Positions 36,980-46,222 of a stretch of 62,919 nt of DNA are shown one piece after another. The notes below the pieces were generated by a model. The model did not search any database and had not been told where the DNA came from. It saw only the letters and a program-made list of their open reading frames with translations. Origin of the DNA: a virus. Both the position numbers and the translations under genes were made by a program. Position 1 is the first letter of the stretch, and each line of letters begins with the position of its first letter. Where the stretch lies: positions 1 to 62,919 of the IMG/VR virus record IMGVR_UViG_3300021962_000100. The stretch is one strand, 5' to 3'.

Positions 36980-38248
36980 TTAAAATCTCTTGAACAAATT
37001 GTTTGGTCTTGAGATTGTTTTTTGTTGACGGCTTGGTGTTGTTGTCCTTCTTTGTTCTGGTTCTTCTTGAGTTGAAGAACCTATTTTTCTTGCCTCTTCT
37101 GTTTTTAACTGTCTTACTGTTTTTTCTACAGTTTGTTTTACTCCTTGGTCTCTTACTTTATTTCTGTAAGAATCTGGATCAGAAAGTAACCACAAAGCTT
37201 CTGCAATCAAACCGTGATTTGGTTCTACAAACTGATACTTTTCTAACAAGTGCCCAAGTAGGTTTGTAGGTTTACCAGAAATTGAAGGATAATTTGGCTG
37301 AACTAATCCTGAATATAATTGACTTTGTACCTTTCTATCAAGTTTAATACCACCAAGTTCACCAACTGCTAATGTATTGTATACATTATCTTGATAAGCT
37401 TTTGCTTGCTGAGCTTGTTGTTGTCTTTTATATTCTTGTTCTGCAAGTTGTCTATTTACAATATCTTCTTGCATTTTATCTAACTTCGGTTTAAACTGTT
37501 GAGCTTTTTGTGCTAGTCTTCCTAGTTCTGCGTAGTCTTCAACTTCAGCCTCAATCTCTTCTGCACTTCCAAATCCTGTTGCATATAGATACTGTCTTGC
37601 AATCTCTGCTTGATCATATTCATTAGAAGGATCTAAATCTCTAATCTCTTCTACTTGAGCTAATGTTCTAAAAAGACCTTTAAGATCTTGACCACCATCT
37701 GCTACATATTTAGCAGCATATTGAAGTTCTTGTGGTAAAGACTGAAAGAACTCTTTTGGAGTATTCTCTCTCACTGCAGCTTCTCTTTCTTGAAAGTTAG
37801 CTTCAAATAATTCACGGAAATCTTTAGTTGTATATTCTTCTAATGGTTTATCATCATCAAAAGGAATAAGCGTACCTTCCTCAATCATTTTACTTGCTAA
37901 CTCAGCAAGACCAGACTTATCTACTTTAGGTCTTCCTTTATTACCAGCATCTTCTTCTTGTGAAATTAGACTATCAAGTTCATTAATTGTCTCTTCAACT
38001 TCTATCTTTTTTTCCTCAGCTTCTTTCCTTTCTTCAGGAGTTTTAGCTGTTGGATTGTCAAAGAACGTCATGTCTGTTTTTTCCGCTGAGAAAACAGATT
38101 TTTTTTCTGGTTCATTTTGGTCATCAGGTAGCATAATACTATCTGCACCTGGGATACCAAAAATTGAATCAATATCTACATCAACTTGACCTACCGTTGT
38201 AGAATCTTGTACCTGAATCTCTTCAGGATTTTTATTGGTTTCTTCCAT
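36980..38248 (-). CDS. Probable head scaffolding protein
   Basis: A 422-residue, very acidic, Glu/Gln-rich protein with long predicted helices (EERKEAEEKKIEVEETINEL and a Gln-rich stretch near residues 265-285). It ends in a short basic tail, RPNNLFKRF. An acidic helical body with a basic C-terminus just upstream of the capsid gene is the classic scaffold layout. No protease motif is seen. AACCAACA lies 3 bases before the ATG, preceded by a TTTTGTATATTAAAT box (38270-38284). Confidence 0.65.
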   Translation of the reverse strand: MEETNKNPEEIQVQDSTTVGQVDVDIDSIFGIPGADSIMLPDDQNEPEKKSVFSAEKTDMTFFDNPTAKTPEERKEAEEKKIEVEETINELDSLISQEEDAGNKGRPKVDKSGLAELASKMIEEGTLIPFDDDKPLEEYTTKDFRELFEANFQEREAAVRENTPKEFFQSLPQELQYAAKYVADGGQDLKGLFRTLAQVEEIRDLDPSNEYDQAEIARQYLYATGFGSAEEIEAEVEDYAELGRLAQKAQQFKPKLDKMQEDIVNRQLAEQEYKRQQQAQQAKAYQDNVYNTLAVGELGGIKLDRKVQSQLYSGLVQPNYPSISGKPTNLLGHLLEKYQFVEPNHGLIAEALWLLSDPDSYRNKVRDQGVKQTVEKTVRQLKTEEARKIGSSTQEEPEQRRTTTPSRQQKTISRPNNLFKRF

Positions 38249-38269
38249 CTGTGTTGGTTTTGTTTATAA

Positions 38270-38284
38270 TTTAATATACAAAAT
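38270..38284 (-). promoter_or_regulatory. Candidate promoter box TTTTGTATATTAAAT
   Basis: A minus-strand relative of the repeated TTTTGTATATTATAG element, 21 bases upstream of the scaffold start codon and just before the AACCAACA element. Confidence 0.4.
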
Positions 38285-38338
38285 AAACTTGGAAAATTTA
38301 AAAGTCAAAAATTAATTTTTTGCAATATATAGCTAAAC

Positions 38339-41089
38339 CTATTTTTTCTTTTTATCAGAAGATTTGCCATCATATTTATTCTTATTGACTCTTGCTATTT
38401 CTAGTTGTTTATTTGCTATGTCTTCTTGTGTTTGTAATTTCTGTTGTTCCATACTCATTTTCTGAGAATGTTTCACCATATCATCACTTTGCTTTTGTCT
38501 TTGGATATCTGTTTGAGCTTGGTATTGTTCAGTTGCTCTGATTTCTTTCATAGCATCTCTATAGTCAGACATTTGATTTTGATCAACATCTGCCATTGAT
38601 CCATAACCAGCAGCTCTAATTTCAGCAACAGTAATATCTTTTTGAATCATCTTATCATCTCTTTCAGCAGCAGCCTGGATATCCATTTGTTTTTGTTTCT
38701 CCTGAGATGCAAGTTGTTCTTGTTGCATTTGTTGTTGCTGTTGCATTTCTTGTTGTTTCATTTGCTGTTGTTTTTGCTCTGACATTTTAAGAACAGTATT
38801 TATTTCAGCAATTGAATCTGATTGAACAATCTTACCAAGATCATAAATAGAAGCTCCGGTTGTATTATTTTGAATAGCCATTTGTTTTAACTGCTCAAGC
38901 ACAGCTCTATGATTTGCAGTAGTACTACAGAAAATATTAAGATCTCTCATTAATAAATCTGTACCTTCAATCTGGAATGCAACTTTTTCATCAGCTTCAG
39001 TGATATATGTAAGTCTTGCAGAAGGTTTTGTACTGTGATAATACTGAGCTAAGTCTGTACGCATTTGGTGCACCCTAGGCATTAGATAATCACAGTGTTG
39101 AATAAAGAATACTTCTGTCTGTGCATAAGACGCTGCAGCAGCTTGTTCTACTCCAGTAGCAGTCATTTGAGATAACTGTTGCCCCATTCTTTGTGGATTA
39201 ACACCAATTACTTCATATGCTTGTTGCTTAAAGTGATTTGCTAATTGAATTCTAGACATTAATCTTTCTGTTTGAGAAAGATCAAGTTTTTGGAAATGCT
39301 GGAAGTTTAATGCATTTTCAGTATTTGAAATAGATGTATCCAAAGGAAGCATCTGGAAATTCTTCATTGCAACATATGCTTTAGCATAATTACCTTTACC
39401 CCAATCTTCTCCAAGAGAATGTTTAGGTAAAGTATTTTGGTCAAGCATGATAATTGTACCTAGTTCATCAACTAGAATATCTGCAATCTGATTATTTACA
39501 ATATTGTATCCAATCTGATATGGCTTCATTAAATCTAATAAAGCAGTAGAACGTGTATTTCTATCTGTAAATACAGCTCCTTCTACAGGAAGTTTACAAC
39601 CATATAGACTGTTATCACCTTTAAATTGGAATCTTAATGGTCCAATCTTATGTTTATCAACACCAATATATATTGGAGTAAATCCTCCAGGATTATTCAT
39701 ACCCCAGAATGAAGGAATGTTTGGTCCAATTTTTACACCACCCCAAACTTCATTAATCCAAATCCAATCTATATGCTCTCCATAAACTAAGTTGTCTCTT
39801 GTTCTATTTTTATACAGCCTTGTATCATAGATAGGTTTATCTGAAACTGAATAATCTTCACTTACAATTTCAGTTAGTACTTCTCCTGTTTCAGATATCT
39901 TTGTTAAGTGTCCTACTTTTTTCTGAGATTTCCAATAAGCTGTAGTTACTCTTAATAAATAAGCAGTTCCTTGATCGTAGTAGTCTTCTCCCTCAGCAAG
40001 TATTTGTGTAATAATATCAGAACCATCTAGCACATTACCTCCCATAAATGAGGTATACTGTCTATATGCAAGAGAAGGCATATTTGTATTCCAGTCATGA
40101 GACTTGGTAGCATCATAAAAAGAACCATCATTCTGTAAGCCACCAATATTATATGCTGCAGATCTAATTGGATAAATAGCTTCAAGAGCTGCCATTTGTT
40201 CTTCTGTCATTAAGTAACCATACTTATCAATAACATCAGAAGGAGTCATCATATCTGTTTTACCAGCCCAGTTTCCTTGAGAAATATATCTATTATCAGG
40301 AGACTTATGATAGAATGAAATAACTGGATTCCATAGTTCTACTTCATAATCATCTTCCATCATACGGAAGTGCCAGAACTCTCTATCAGTAATAAGCATA
40401 TCACGGAAACCTCTTTCCTCTAGCTCATCCATTTTAAATCTTTCAACATCAACTTTATGTTGGTGTGTTGCCCATTGCTCAATCATAGATCTATAATCTT
40501 TTTGAAAGAACTTTTCTATTTCAGGCAATGATTTAACTTTTTGAGGATCTAATTGTTGCTGTGCTTCTGGTGAATTAGGATCTAATCCTTGTTCAATTAA
40601 TGCTGCAATAATTTTAGTTTGTGCATCAGCCATTAATGTTTCTTCAACCAAAGATCTTTTTTGTTCTAACATTTCATTATATGAAACATCATCAACGGCT
40701 CTATATGTAAGTTTAGTAGATCTCTTAGCAAATTCACCTACTAAGACATTAATAACATTTGGAATAATTGGATAGAATTTAAGTTCTAAAGCTGAAGCAT
40801 CTTCTTTAGTAAGTAAATCTACAATATCTCTATATTCATTATTCTCTTCTACTATGTAATCTGTTCTATCAATAATTCCTTTTGCTAACTTATAGTTCTT
40901 CATAAGTCTGCGGGCATTTCTTCTAATCTGCTTTAGACCATTCCATTCTAACCAATCTAAATTCCATGCTGCCCAGTGCTCATCTTTTTCTTTTTTAGGA
41001 ATAAACTGCAATGGTTGAGTAACACTACCTAATCGGCTTTGCTCAACCTTTGCTCCCTTTTTTAATTGCATTGCGTTAAATACCTGCAT
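38339..41089 (-). CDS. Portal protein
   Basis: A 916-residue protein lying immediately downstream of the terminase gene, as expected of a portal. The N-terminal two thirds (for example DWLEWNGLKQIRRNARRLMK, then VLVGEFAKRSTK) match the layout of crAss-like portals. The last 130 residues are a Gln/Met/Lys-rich coiled coil (KMSEQKQQQMKQQEMQQQQQ) ending in a poly-basic tail, KSSDKKKK. The portal forms the dodecameric DNA gate at one capsid vertex and the docking site for TerL and ring proteins. The gap to the terminase gene is 5 bases. Confidence 0.82.
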   Translation of the reverse strand: MQVFNAMQLKKGAKVEQSRLGSVTQPLQFIPKKEKDEHWAAWNLDWLEWNGLKQIRRNARRLMKNYKLAKGIIDRTDYIVEENNEYRDIVDLLTKEDASALELKFYPIIPNVINVLVGEFAKRSTKLTYRAVDDVSYNEMLEQKRSLVEETLMADAQTKIIAALIEQGLDPNSPEAQQQLDPQKVKSLPEIEKFFQKDYRSMIEQWATHQHKVDVERFKMDELEERGFRDMLITDREFWHFRMMEDDYEVELWNPVISFYHKSPDNRYISQGNWAGKTDMMTPSDVIDKYGYLMTEEQMAALEAIYPIRSAAYNIGGLQNDGSFYDATKSHDWNTNMPSLAYRQYTSFMGGNVLDGSDIITQILAEGEDYYDQGTAYLLRVTTAYWKSQKKVGHLTKISETGEVLTEIVSEDYSVSDKPIYDTRLYKNRTRDNLVYGEHIDWIWINEVWGGVKIGPNIPSFWGMNNPGGFTPIYIGVDKHKIGPLRFQFKGDNSLYGCKLPVEGAVFTDRNTRSTALLDLMKPYQIGYNIVNNQIADILVDELGTIIMLDQNTLPKHSLGEDWGKGNYAKAYVAMKNFQMLPLDTSISNTENALNFQHFQKLDLSQTERLMSRIQLANHFKQQAYEVIGVNPQRMGQQLSQMTATGVEQAAAASYAQTEVFFIQHCDYLMPRVHQMRTDLAQYYHSTKPSARLTYITEADEKVAFQIEGTDLLMRDLNIFCSTTANHRAVLEQLKQMAIQNNTTGASIYDLGKIVQSDSIAEINTVLKMSEQKQQQMKQQEMQQQQQMQQEQLASQEKQKQMDIQAAAERDDKMIQKDITVAEIRAAGYGSMADVDQNQMSDYRDAMKEIRATEQYQAQTDIQRQKQSDDMVKHSQKMSMEQQKLQTQEDIANKQLEIARVNKNKYDGKSSDKKKK

Positions 41090-41094
41090 AGCTT

Positions 41095-43299
41095 TTATTT
41101 AATATTTTTGAAAGGTGATCTTTTAAAATTTTGAGAATTAAAAGATGAGTTCATTCCTAAATTACGGAATGGACTTCTATTTAATTTAAACAAATTATCT
41201 GACTTTTGCAAGTTTTTAGAGGCATCATCCATGATAACTCTTTTAGAATAACCCCTATTAGCTTGCTGGATTCTCATGAATGCAACTAATGCAGCAAATG
41301 ACACAAGTCTATCCACGTTGACTCCTTCTGCATATTCTTGCATTTCTTTAAGTAACATTGGATCAGGTATACGTTCTATACCATATTTAGTCCTTACAAT
41401 AGTACCATCAGTTTTTGTTTCTACATCTAATTCTTCTTTACAATATTCAATAGCATAACTTAATAAGTGAGCTTTAAATAATGTACCTGTGTTTTTCCAA
41501 CCATACTCCTGAAATACATTAGCATTGGCACCTAGATCTTTTAAGAATAAGATCTGACTCTTAGGTACTAAGTATCTTTGTTTCTTTCTAGATATCATGT
41601 ACTGAATAAATAATGAAATGTTATTTTCAATTACTGTCCACGCATTATACCATTCTATGATTAGTTCTAGTTTTTGGTGAGTTTTATTAATATCATCAAA
41701 TCTACCACACCAAGCAGCTACAATCTTATCTGGTTCTATATATGTTTCTGTTTCTCCCATAGTTACTTTAGTAACTTCTACTGGAGCTTTCATAATATAG
41801 ATTGAACAGAGTGATTCTGAAGTTGTTGTTTTACCTTCAGAGACAGGGTCAATAGAAGCATAGTACTGGCCAAATGTGGGATCCTTAATTGGTCTTTCCC
41901 ATACAACAAGTACTCCAGTTTTATCTTCTGTTTTTTTACTTATAGGAAATTCTTTGATAGGTTGTTTATCTGTATTTTTTACAGCTACTTTACCATTCTC
42001 ATCAGTAAAAATATCTAAGAACTCATAAGCATATTCTTTCTCTTCAATCCTTCTTCCTTGTGCAGCAACTAAATGTGCAGGGAATACTGATACAGATCTA
42101 TGAGCAAATGCTTCTTGAATATTTCTTGGGTGCTGAGAAATACGTAGTTGATAGTCTTCTGGAGAAAGTTCTTTTTTCCATTGTTCAAACTGTGCATCTA
42201 AAGCTATAAGAGCTTCTTCTACTTTAGAATTACCAAAGTCATCTATGTATGGGGGCATTGACCATTGTTCAGGAATAAACAAACCTGACAAACCTACAGT
42301 TCCTTTATTATCTAAAAGATTAGTTTCTACAGCATAAATATCTTTAGAAAGAGGATTAAGAATCATATCTCTTAGTGGATTACACTGAGACAAGTCACCC
42401 ACAGATCCTGCTGCAATAAACATACCTGTAGTAACCATACCTGAGCGCATAGCTGGACGCATGTACTCATATGTCTGATCCATCTTAGGTGCAATCCCTG
42501 CCTCCTCATGGAAGAAGTATTTTACCGGACCCCCTACACCATTTGTTGGATCTTTCTCAAATGACATACCTTGGATAGTACCTTTGAGACCAACTTCTGT
42601 TTTTCTATCTCCTTTTCTTACTTCAATCTTCTGTTGCCACATCATAACCTTATCTGGTGACATAGGTCTATACCATGCTGTATGCTCATTTAAGAAGGCT
42701 GCATATTCTTGTAAGAATTTCCAGGATCCTTTCTCATTGATGTAGTCTTTAAGACTTGCTCCCATCTTAAGGGTAACCCCTGCCTCAAACCATTGCTGGT
42801 TTATAAACTTACCCATATGATAATAAGAGGATGCAATCTGACGTTTCTTTAAGATGGCAGAATGCTTATAGTTTAACTCAGCTAATAACTCATAAAGAGC
42901 CATGTGATACTGAGCATCCCTAATCTTAGCAAAGTCAAACTTCTGTTGTTCCTTATCAAAGATTGGTAAGAAGTTAAGCCACATATAGTATTCTCTTGCA
43001 AGAAACCATGTATTGCTTTCATCTTTTATAATTACACCTTTTCTACATTTTAACTTTTGATCATCCCAATAGGATATAAAGTCTTTTGATTTGAATGGGG
43101 CTGTGCAATATACTCCAGTATCTCTAAACTTTCTTGACTCAGATATAAATACCTGATTAGTTGTATCGTTGAATCCGTACTTACCGGGTTCTTTGAAAAC
43201 CCCAAATATGAAGTTGCTGAAGTCCTCTCTGGATTCAAAACTTGTGGTTGTCCATGTTCCATTGTCATAGGTTGGTATGTCTTGATAAATCTCACTCAT
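41095..43299 (-). CDS. terL: Terminase large subunit
   Basis: A 734-residue DNA-packaging motor. The Walker A position is LKKRQIASSYY (about 150-160), an Arg/Gln-type P-loop without the canonical GKS/T, as in other crAss-like terminases. Walker B is VKYFFHEEAG (259-268), with HEE in place of DE. The RNase H-like nuclease part begins at YYASIDPVSEG with Asp484, and DLGANANVFQEYGW (around 600-615) supplies a further acidic residue. The C-terminal tail contains NLFKLNRSPFRN and FKRSPFKN repeats and may bind the portal. It is a single uninterrupted frame, without an intein. Confidence 0.85.
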   Translation of the reverse strand: MSEIYQDIPTYDNGTWTTTSFESREDFSNFIFGVFKEPGKYGFNDTTNQVFISESRKFRDTGVYCTAPFKSKDFISYWDDQKLKCRKGVIIKDESNTWFLAREYYMWLNFLPIFDKEQQKFDFAKIRDAQYHMALYELLAELNYKHSAILKKRQIASSYYHMGKFINQQWFEAGVTLKMGASLKDYINEKGSWKFLQEYAAFLNEHTAWYRPMSPDKVMMWQQKIEVRKGDRKTEVGLKGTIQGMSFEKDPTNGVGGPVKYFFHEEAGIAPKMDQTYEYMRPAMRSGMVTTGMFIAAGSVGDLSQCNPLRDMILNPLSKDIYAVETNLLDNKGTVGLSGLFIPEQWSMPPYIDDFGNSKVEEALIALDAQFEQWKKELSPEDYQLRISQHPRNIQEAFAHRSVSVFPAHLVAAQGRRIEEKEYAYEFLDIFTDENGKVAVKNTDKQPIKEFPISKKTEDKTGVLVVWERPIKDPTFGQYYASIDPVSEGKTTTSESLCSIYIMKAPVEVTKVTMGETETYIEPDKIVAAWCGRFDDINKTHQKLELIIEWYNAWTVIENNISLFIQYMISRKKQRYLVPKSQILFLKDLGANANVFQEYGWKNTGTLFKAHLLSYAIEYCKEELDVETKTDGTIVRTKYGIERIPDPMLLKEMQEYAEGVNVDRLVSFAALVAFMRIQQANRGYSKRVIMDDASKNLQKSDNLFKLNRSPFRNLGMNSSFNSQNFKRSPFKNIK

Positions 43300-43301
43300 A
43301 G

Positions 43302-43817
43302 TTAACTATCATAAGCTAATCCTTGCCCACCTCTTACTTTACTTGATTGCTCATCTTGAAGATCTTTATAGACTCCCTTAAATGATGCTCTAATCTGGTC
43401 AAAGTTTTTGGCTGCAGCTACTAGTGAATTAATATTTCCATCTCTTCCTGCAGTGATAGCTGTTGTTTCCATGTATCTAGCTAATCTATCTAGCATAGAT
43501 GCCATTCCTTTGTATGCTCTAGAAGTTGGTGTTTCATACATTCTTTCACAGAATAAAAGAGCTGTATGAATATCATCATCTTCTGTAGAGAATTCTGCTT
43601 CTATTTCTTTTAGAATAATATGTTCTTTATCTATCTCCGGAGTATGAAAGAATGGATTCATATCTGGATTAGGACATGTCATATAGAATAAGTAGAGATA
43701 TATTTTAAGATGATCTTCTGGATAATTATCCATGATATCCTTAAGTGCCTTTAGGGTATAGCAATGTTCTGTTGGAATCACTTTGCCATTTTGTACGTCA
43801 AATAGTCTGACTAGCAT
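43302..43817 (-). CDS. Conserved protein upstream of terminase
   Basis: I chose the ATG at 43817 (MLVRLFDVQNGKVIP) because it lies just after the stop of the nuclease gene; a longer upstream reading would run inside that gene. The 171-residue product is mostly helical and acidic in the middle (EAEFSTEDDDIHTALLFCER). It sits directly before the terminase gene, where a small terminase subunit often lies, and a similar protein accompanies TerL in crAss-like phages. No helix-turn-helix is obvious, so the small-subunit role is only a possibility. Confidence 0.6.
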   Translation of the reverse strand: MLVRLFDVQNGKVIPTEHCYTLKALKDIMDNYPEDHLKIYLYLFYMTCPNPDMNPFFHTPEIDKEHIILKEIEAEFSTEDDDIHTALLFCERMYETPTSRAYKGMASMLDRLARYMETTAITAGRDGNINSLVAAAKNFDQIRASFKGVYKDLQDEQSSKVRGGQGLAYDS

Positions 43818-43818
43818 A

Positions 43819-44655
43819 TTATTTCTTTTTAATAATATAAGGATTCTCCTTAAGGTAATTGATAACAGAGATGACCTCATCATAAAGATAAGGCACTGGC
43901 ATTGGTATTACTTCTAATACTTTTGGCTCTCCATTCTCATCTAATTTAGCAATAGGATATCCATATTGATCTTCACCTTCTGTTTCAAATGTAATATGAT
44001 GTATAAATATTTTTCCTGGTTGAAGTTTAGGATTATGCTTTAAGATAATATACATATAGATACTCAACTGTAAAGCATAATGATTAAAATTACAATCATC
44101 TAAATGATCTACTGGAGAAAGCATCTTCTCTGACATTCCCTCCCAGTTTTTAAATGATTCTTTTTTAATCTCTTTATTAGTTTTGTAGTCAATGATATTT
44201 ACTCTACCATTGACTACTTCAACTAAATCTGATTGGCCACATAAGCCTGCTGACTTAAGATAGACCATATGTTCAGGGTACACGCCTGGATCAAGTTTTT
44301 GTGAAGGAGCAATCTTTAAACCATTTGGCTCTTCATACGGTTTAAATATAGGAACAGTAACCCCATCTCTTTCAATAGATGCAAGTGAACATAAGTCAGC
44401 TTCTCTTTGGTTGTGATAGAATGTTCCAAGTGTTGTAGCTCTATTAGCTTCATTATCCCAAATTTGTACAATAGTTTTTGGATCAATACCATACCATTTA
44501 GACTTCTTATTCTTACTGACTCTTTCTGCCACTTTCTTAGCATCAAAAGGTTTCTTAAGACTAGATAGTAAAGTAGTCACACTAACCCACTTGATTTCAT
44601 CATTAGGATCTACACTTTTGTAACTGTGATCATCTGCATTAAATACTATACTCAT
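43819..44655 (-). CDS. PD-(D/E)XK nuclease (Cas4/RecB-like)
   Basis: A 278-residue protein with the core series of the PD-(D/E)XK nuclease fold: GTFYHNQREA (conserved His and acidic residue), GQSDLVEVVNGRVNIIDYKT (Asp, then Asp-Tyr-Lys) and HYALQLSIYMYI (QxxxY helix). Cas4/RecB-type nucleases cut or trim DNA ends, and one is regularly found beside the terminase of crAss-like phages. The start overlaps the stop of the Zn-binding gene as ATGA. A role in genome maturation or host DNA processing is inferred. Confidence 0.78.
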   Translation of the reverse strand: MSIVFNADDHSYKSVDPNDEIKWVSVTTLLSSLKKPFDAKKVAERVSKNKKSKWYGIDPKTIVQIWDNEANRATTLGTFYHNQREADLCSLASIERDGVTVPIFKPYEEPNGLKIAPSQKLDPGVYPEHMVYLKSAGLCGQSDLVEVVNGRVNIIDYKTNKEIKKESFKNWEGMSEKMLSPVDHLDDCNFNHYALQLSIYMYIILKHNPKLQPGKIFIHHITFETEGEDQYGYPIAKLDENGEPKVLEVIPMPVPYLYDEVISVINYLKENPYIIKKK

Positions 44656-44945
44656 AACTGTTCTAATTTATCTTCTTCCTCTTCTGTAGCAATTGCTTGC
44701 CATTTACCAAGAGGACACTCTGATGAAAGAGATCTAGTCTTAAAAGTTAATGAACATCCACATTCATTACAACATGGAGCTGTACCTTTTACAGCACACT
44801 TTTTACCTTTACTAGGACATTCATCACAAACATCATATCTCATTCTTGCAACATCCTCTACAAACTCATCTCTTACTACTGAATTTTTAATGCCTTCAAG
44901 AATTGCTTTTTTATTCTCCCAAATTGCTTTTAGTGCAGCTTTCAT
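44652..44945 (-). CDS. Cys-rich zinc-binding protein
   Basis: A 97-residue protein with nine Cys between residues about 40 and 77: CDECPSKGKKC, CCNECGC and CPLGKW. The pattern is that of a small zinc-binding protein common in Bacteroidota phages and phage-like elements. An N-terminal helix precedes it. The start is preceded by AACCAAAA, a variant of the AACCAACA element, and lies 35 bases inside the end of the IHF-like gene. It is coupled (ATGA) to the nuclease gene, so it may act with it. Confidence 0.65.
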   Translation of the reverse strand: MKAALKAIWENKKAILEGIKNSVVRDEFVEDVARMRYDVCDECPSKGKKCAVKGTAPCCNECGCSLTFKTRSLSSECPLGKWQAIATEEEEDKLEQL

Positions 44946-45300
44946 TTTTGGTTTTTTTAAATGTCTCTTTTTTTATTTTTTCTTCATCAAGTTTTTTATC
45001 TAAATTTTCAAGTAACTCTACTTTATCTTCTAACATTTTTTTATTATAGTATGCTCTAAAAGTAGAAGTATCATGAGATTCTAGAATTTTTTTAAACCTT
45101 TGAATAGATTTTTTAACAAGTGCTGGTCTAGCTACAAACTGACCTAATCCTTCAACATTAATTCTAGGATTAGTTAATCCTGTTAATTCAGTTCTTAGAT
45201 TTTTGTAATATACTTGAATTAAATCTTCAACAAGATCCGTAGGAACATTTAATTCCTCAGCAAGTTCTTTATATAAAGTGCTTGATTTTTTAGGAGTCAT
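44911..45300 (-). CDS. IHF/HU-like DNA-binding protein
   Basis: A 129-residue protein whose first 90 residues follow the bacterial IHF/HU plan: two N-terminal helices (YKELAEELNVPTDLVEDLIQ, YYKNLRTEL), then PRINVEGLGQFVARP in place of the family's beta-arm base (V.I.GFGTF..R). A Lys-rich helical C-terminal extension follows. IHF-like subunits are a hallmark of crAss-like packaging modules and may bend DNA during packaging or gene regulation. The start overlaps the previous TGA as ATGA. Confidence 0.75.
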   Translation of the reverse strand: MTPKKSSTLYKELAEELNVPTDLVEDLIQVYYKNLRTELTGLTNPRINVEGLGQFVARPALVKKSIQRFKKILESHDTSTFRAYYNKKMLEDKVELLENLDKKLDEEKIKKETFKKTKNESCTKSNLGE

Positions 45301-45656
45301 CTGCCAAAAAACTTATAATCTAATAATATATCACCTTCTATTTGAATTTTTAAATCTGGATTTAGCATTACAATTTTTTTATTATCGGCATCTTTTACAA
45401 CTAAAGAATGCTTTTCACATTTGTTAATACAATTTCTTACAGTTTGTTCTGATTTAAAAATTGTAAACTCATTTGATGCTTCATAACAAAAACTTGATAA
45501 TTCTAATGGGCCAATTGTACTAAGCAACGTCAAGCACTCAAAATCTGAATCACTCAATGATATTTTATTAATATAACAATGAGTGAGTATTTGATATTTA
45601 ATAATATCTTTTTTAGACATTATTACTTTTTTCTGTACTTGATTTACTAAAGCCAT
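45297..45656 (-). CDS. Possible winged-helix protein
   Basis: A 119-residue protein. Residues about 30-95 have the spacing of a small winged helix-turn-helix (SDFECLTLLSTIG, EQTVRNCINKCEKHSLVV, then a beta hairpin KKIVMLNPDL). A conserved protein of this size lies beside the IHF-like gene in crAss-like phages. The ATG at 45656 is chosen because it sits just after the upstream stop; an internal Met (MSKKDIIKY) is an alternative start. DNA binding is inferred. Confidence 0.6.
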   Translation of the reverse strand: MALVNQVQKKVIMSKKDIIKYQILTHCYINKISLSDSDFECLTLLSTIGPLELSSFCYEASNEFTIFKSEQTVRNCINKCEKHSLVVKDADNKKIVMLNPDLKIQIEGDILLDYKFFGR

Positions 45657-45658
45657 GA

Positions 45659-45952
45659 TTAATTTTTTCTAAGTCTCCTTGGTGGTTCTTCAGAAGTTTG
45701 TTGATCATTATTTACATTATCTTCTTCAACACCTTCTTCACCCATTTCTTGTTGTGCTTGCATCATCATTGCATACTGCATTTGCACATTTGTTCTTTTA
45801 AACCTTACCTCATCAATTTTAAATAGCATTTCTTCGTATTCAAATTGAGCCTTTAAATAAGGTAAAGAATCTTTATAGAATTTAAGCATTTCTTTTCTTT
45901 TTGCTTCTAATTCTTCAGGTGTAAAAACCTGTTCTACATGTTGATTTTCCAT
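45659..45952 (-). CDS. Small acidic helical protein
   Basis: A 97-residue protein, helical and charged (TPEELEAKRKEMLKFYKDSL), with an acidic, Asn/Gln-rich C-terminus and a final PPRRLRKN. It is the first gene of the packaging unit, after a terminator (46010-46044) and a TATATTTG box (45976-45983). Similar small proteins are conserved at this position in crAss-like genomes, but no function is known. Confidence 0.6.
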   Translation of the reverse strand: MENQHVEQVFTPEELEAKRKEMLKFYKDSLPYLKAQFEYEEMLFKIDEVRFKRTNVQMQYAMMMQAQQEMGEEGVEEDNVNNDQQTSEEPPRRLRKN

Positions 45953-45975
45953 TTTTATATATTTAAGATTTATAA

Positions 45976-45983
45976 CAAATATA
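45976..45983 (-). promoter_or_regulatory. Candidate Bacteroidota-type -7 box of the packaging unit
   Basis: Minus-strand TATATTTG (TAnnTTTG consensus) lies 23 bases before the ATG at 45952 and just after a strong terminator, where a new transcript would be expected to start. A TTTTG precedes it directly. Confidence 0.45.
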
Positions 45984-46009
45984 CAAAATAAGTTTAAATG
46001 TATATTGTT

Positions 46010-46044
46010 TAAATAAAAAATCCAGGCACAGAAAGTACCTGGAT
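46010..46044 (-). terminator. Rho-independent terminator after lysis cassette
   Basis: On the minus strand ATCCAGGTAC / GTGCCTGGAT form a 10-bp stem (one G-U) around TTTCT, followed by TTTTTATTT. It closes the lysis unit. Confidence 0.9.
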
Positions 46045-46063
46045 CACAGTATCTTGTATATTA

Positions 46064-46222
46064 TTATCTATTTTTGATAGTAAGATTTAAGATTGTAAAA
46101 AGATAAAAGTCTCTAGATATATCAACTTCAATTGCTAAGATGTCAATAAAAGAGATTCTTAATTTAATGTTTAATTTATCCCACTGTTTTGCTGAGGATA
46201 TCCAACTGTTTCTAAATTTCAT
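46064..46222 (-). CDS. Small hypothetical protein in lysis cassette, 52 aa
   Basis: Read directly: the ATG at 46222 overlaps the TAA stop of the endolysin gene as TAATG, the same coupling used throughout this genome, and the frame runs 52 codons to TAA at 46064. The protein is MKFRNSWISSAKQWDKLNIK at its start, followed by hydrophobic beta-like residues (ISFIDILAIEVDI). The coupling and the terminator just downstream make a real gene likely. Function unknown. Confidence 0.55.
   Translation of the reverse strand: MKFRNSWISSAKQWDKLNIKLRISFIDILAIEVDISRDFYLFTILNLTIKNR

Noticed and set aside
43302-43883. Longer starts for the pre-terminase protein, and likewise for the holin (to 47331), the small HExxH protein (to 60527) and the spanin (to 47741)
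   Set aside because: The extensions overlap upstream genes or control boxes and give odd N-termini; the chosen ATGs restore overlaps or signal sequences typical of the families.
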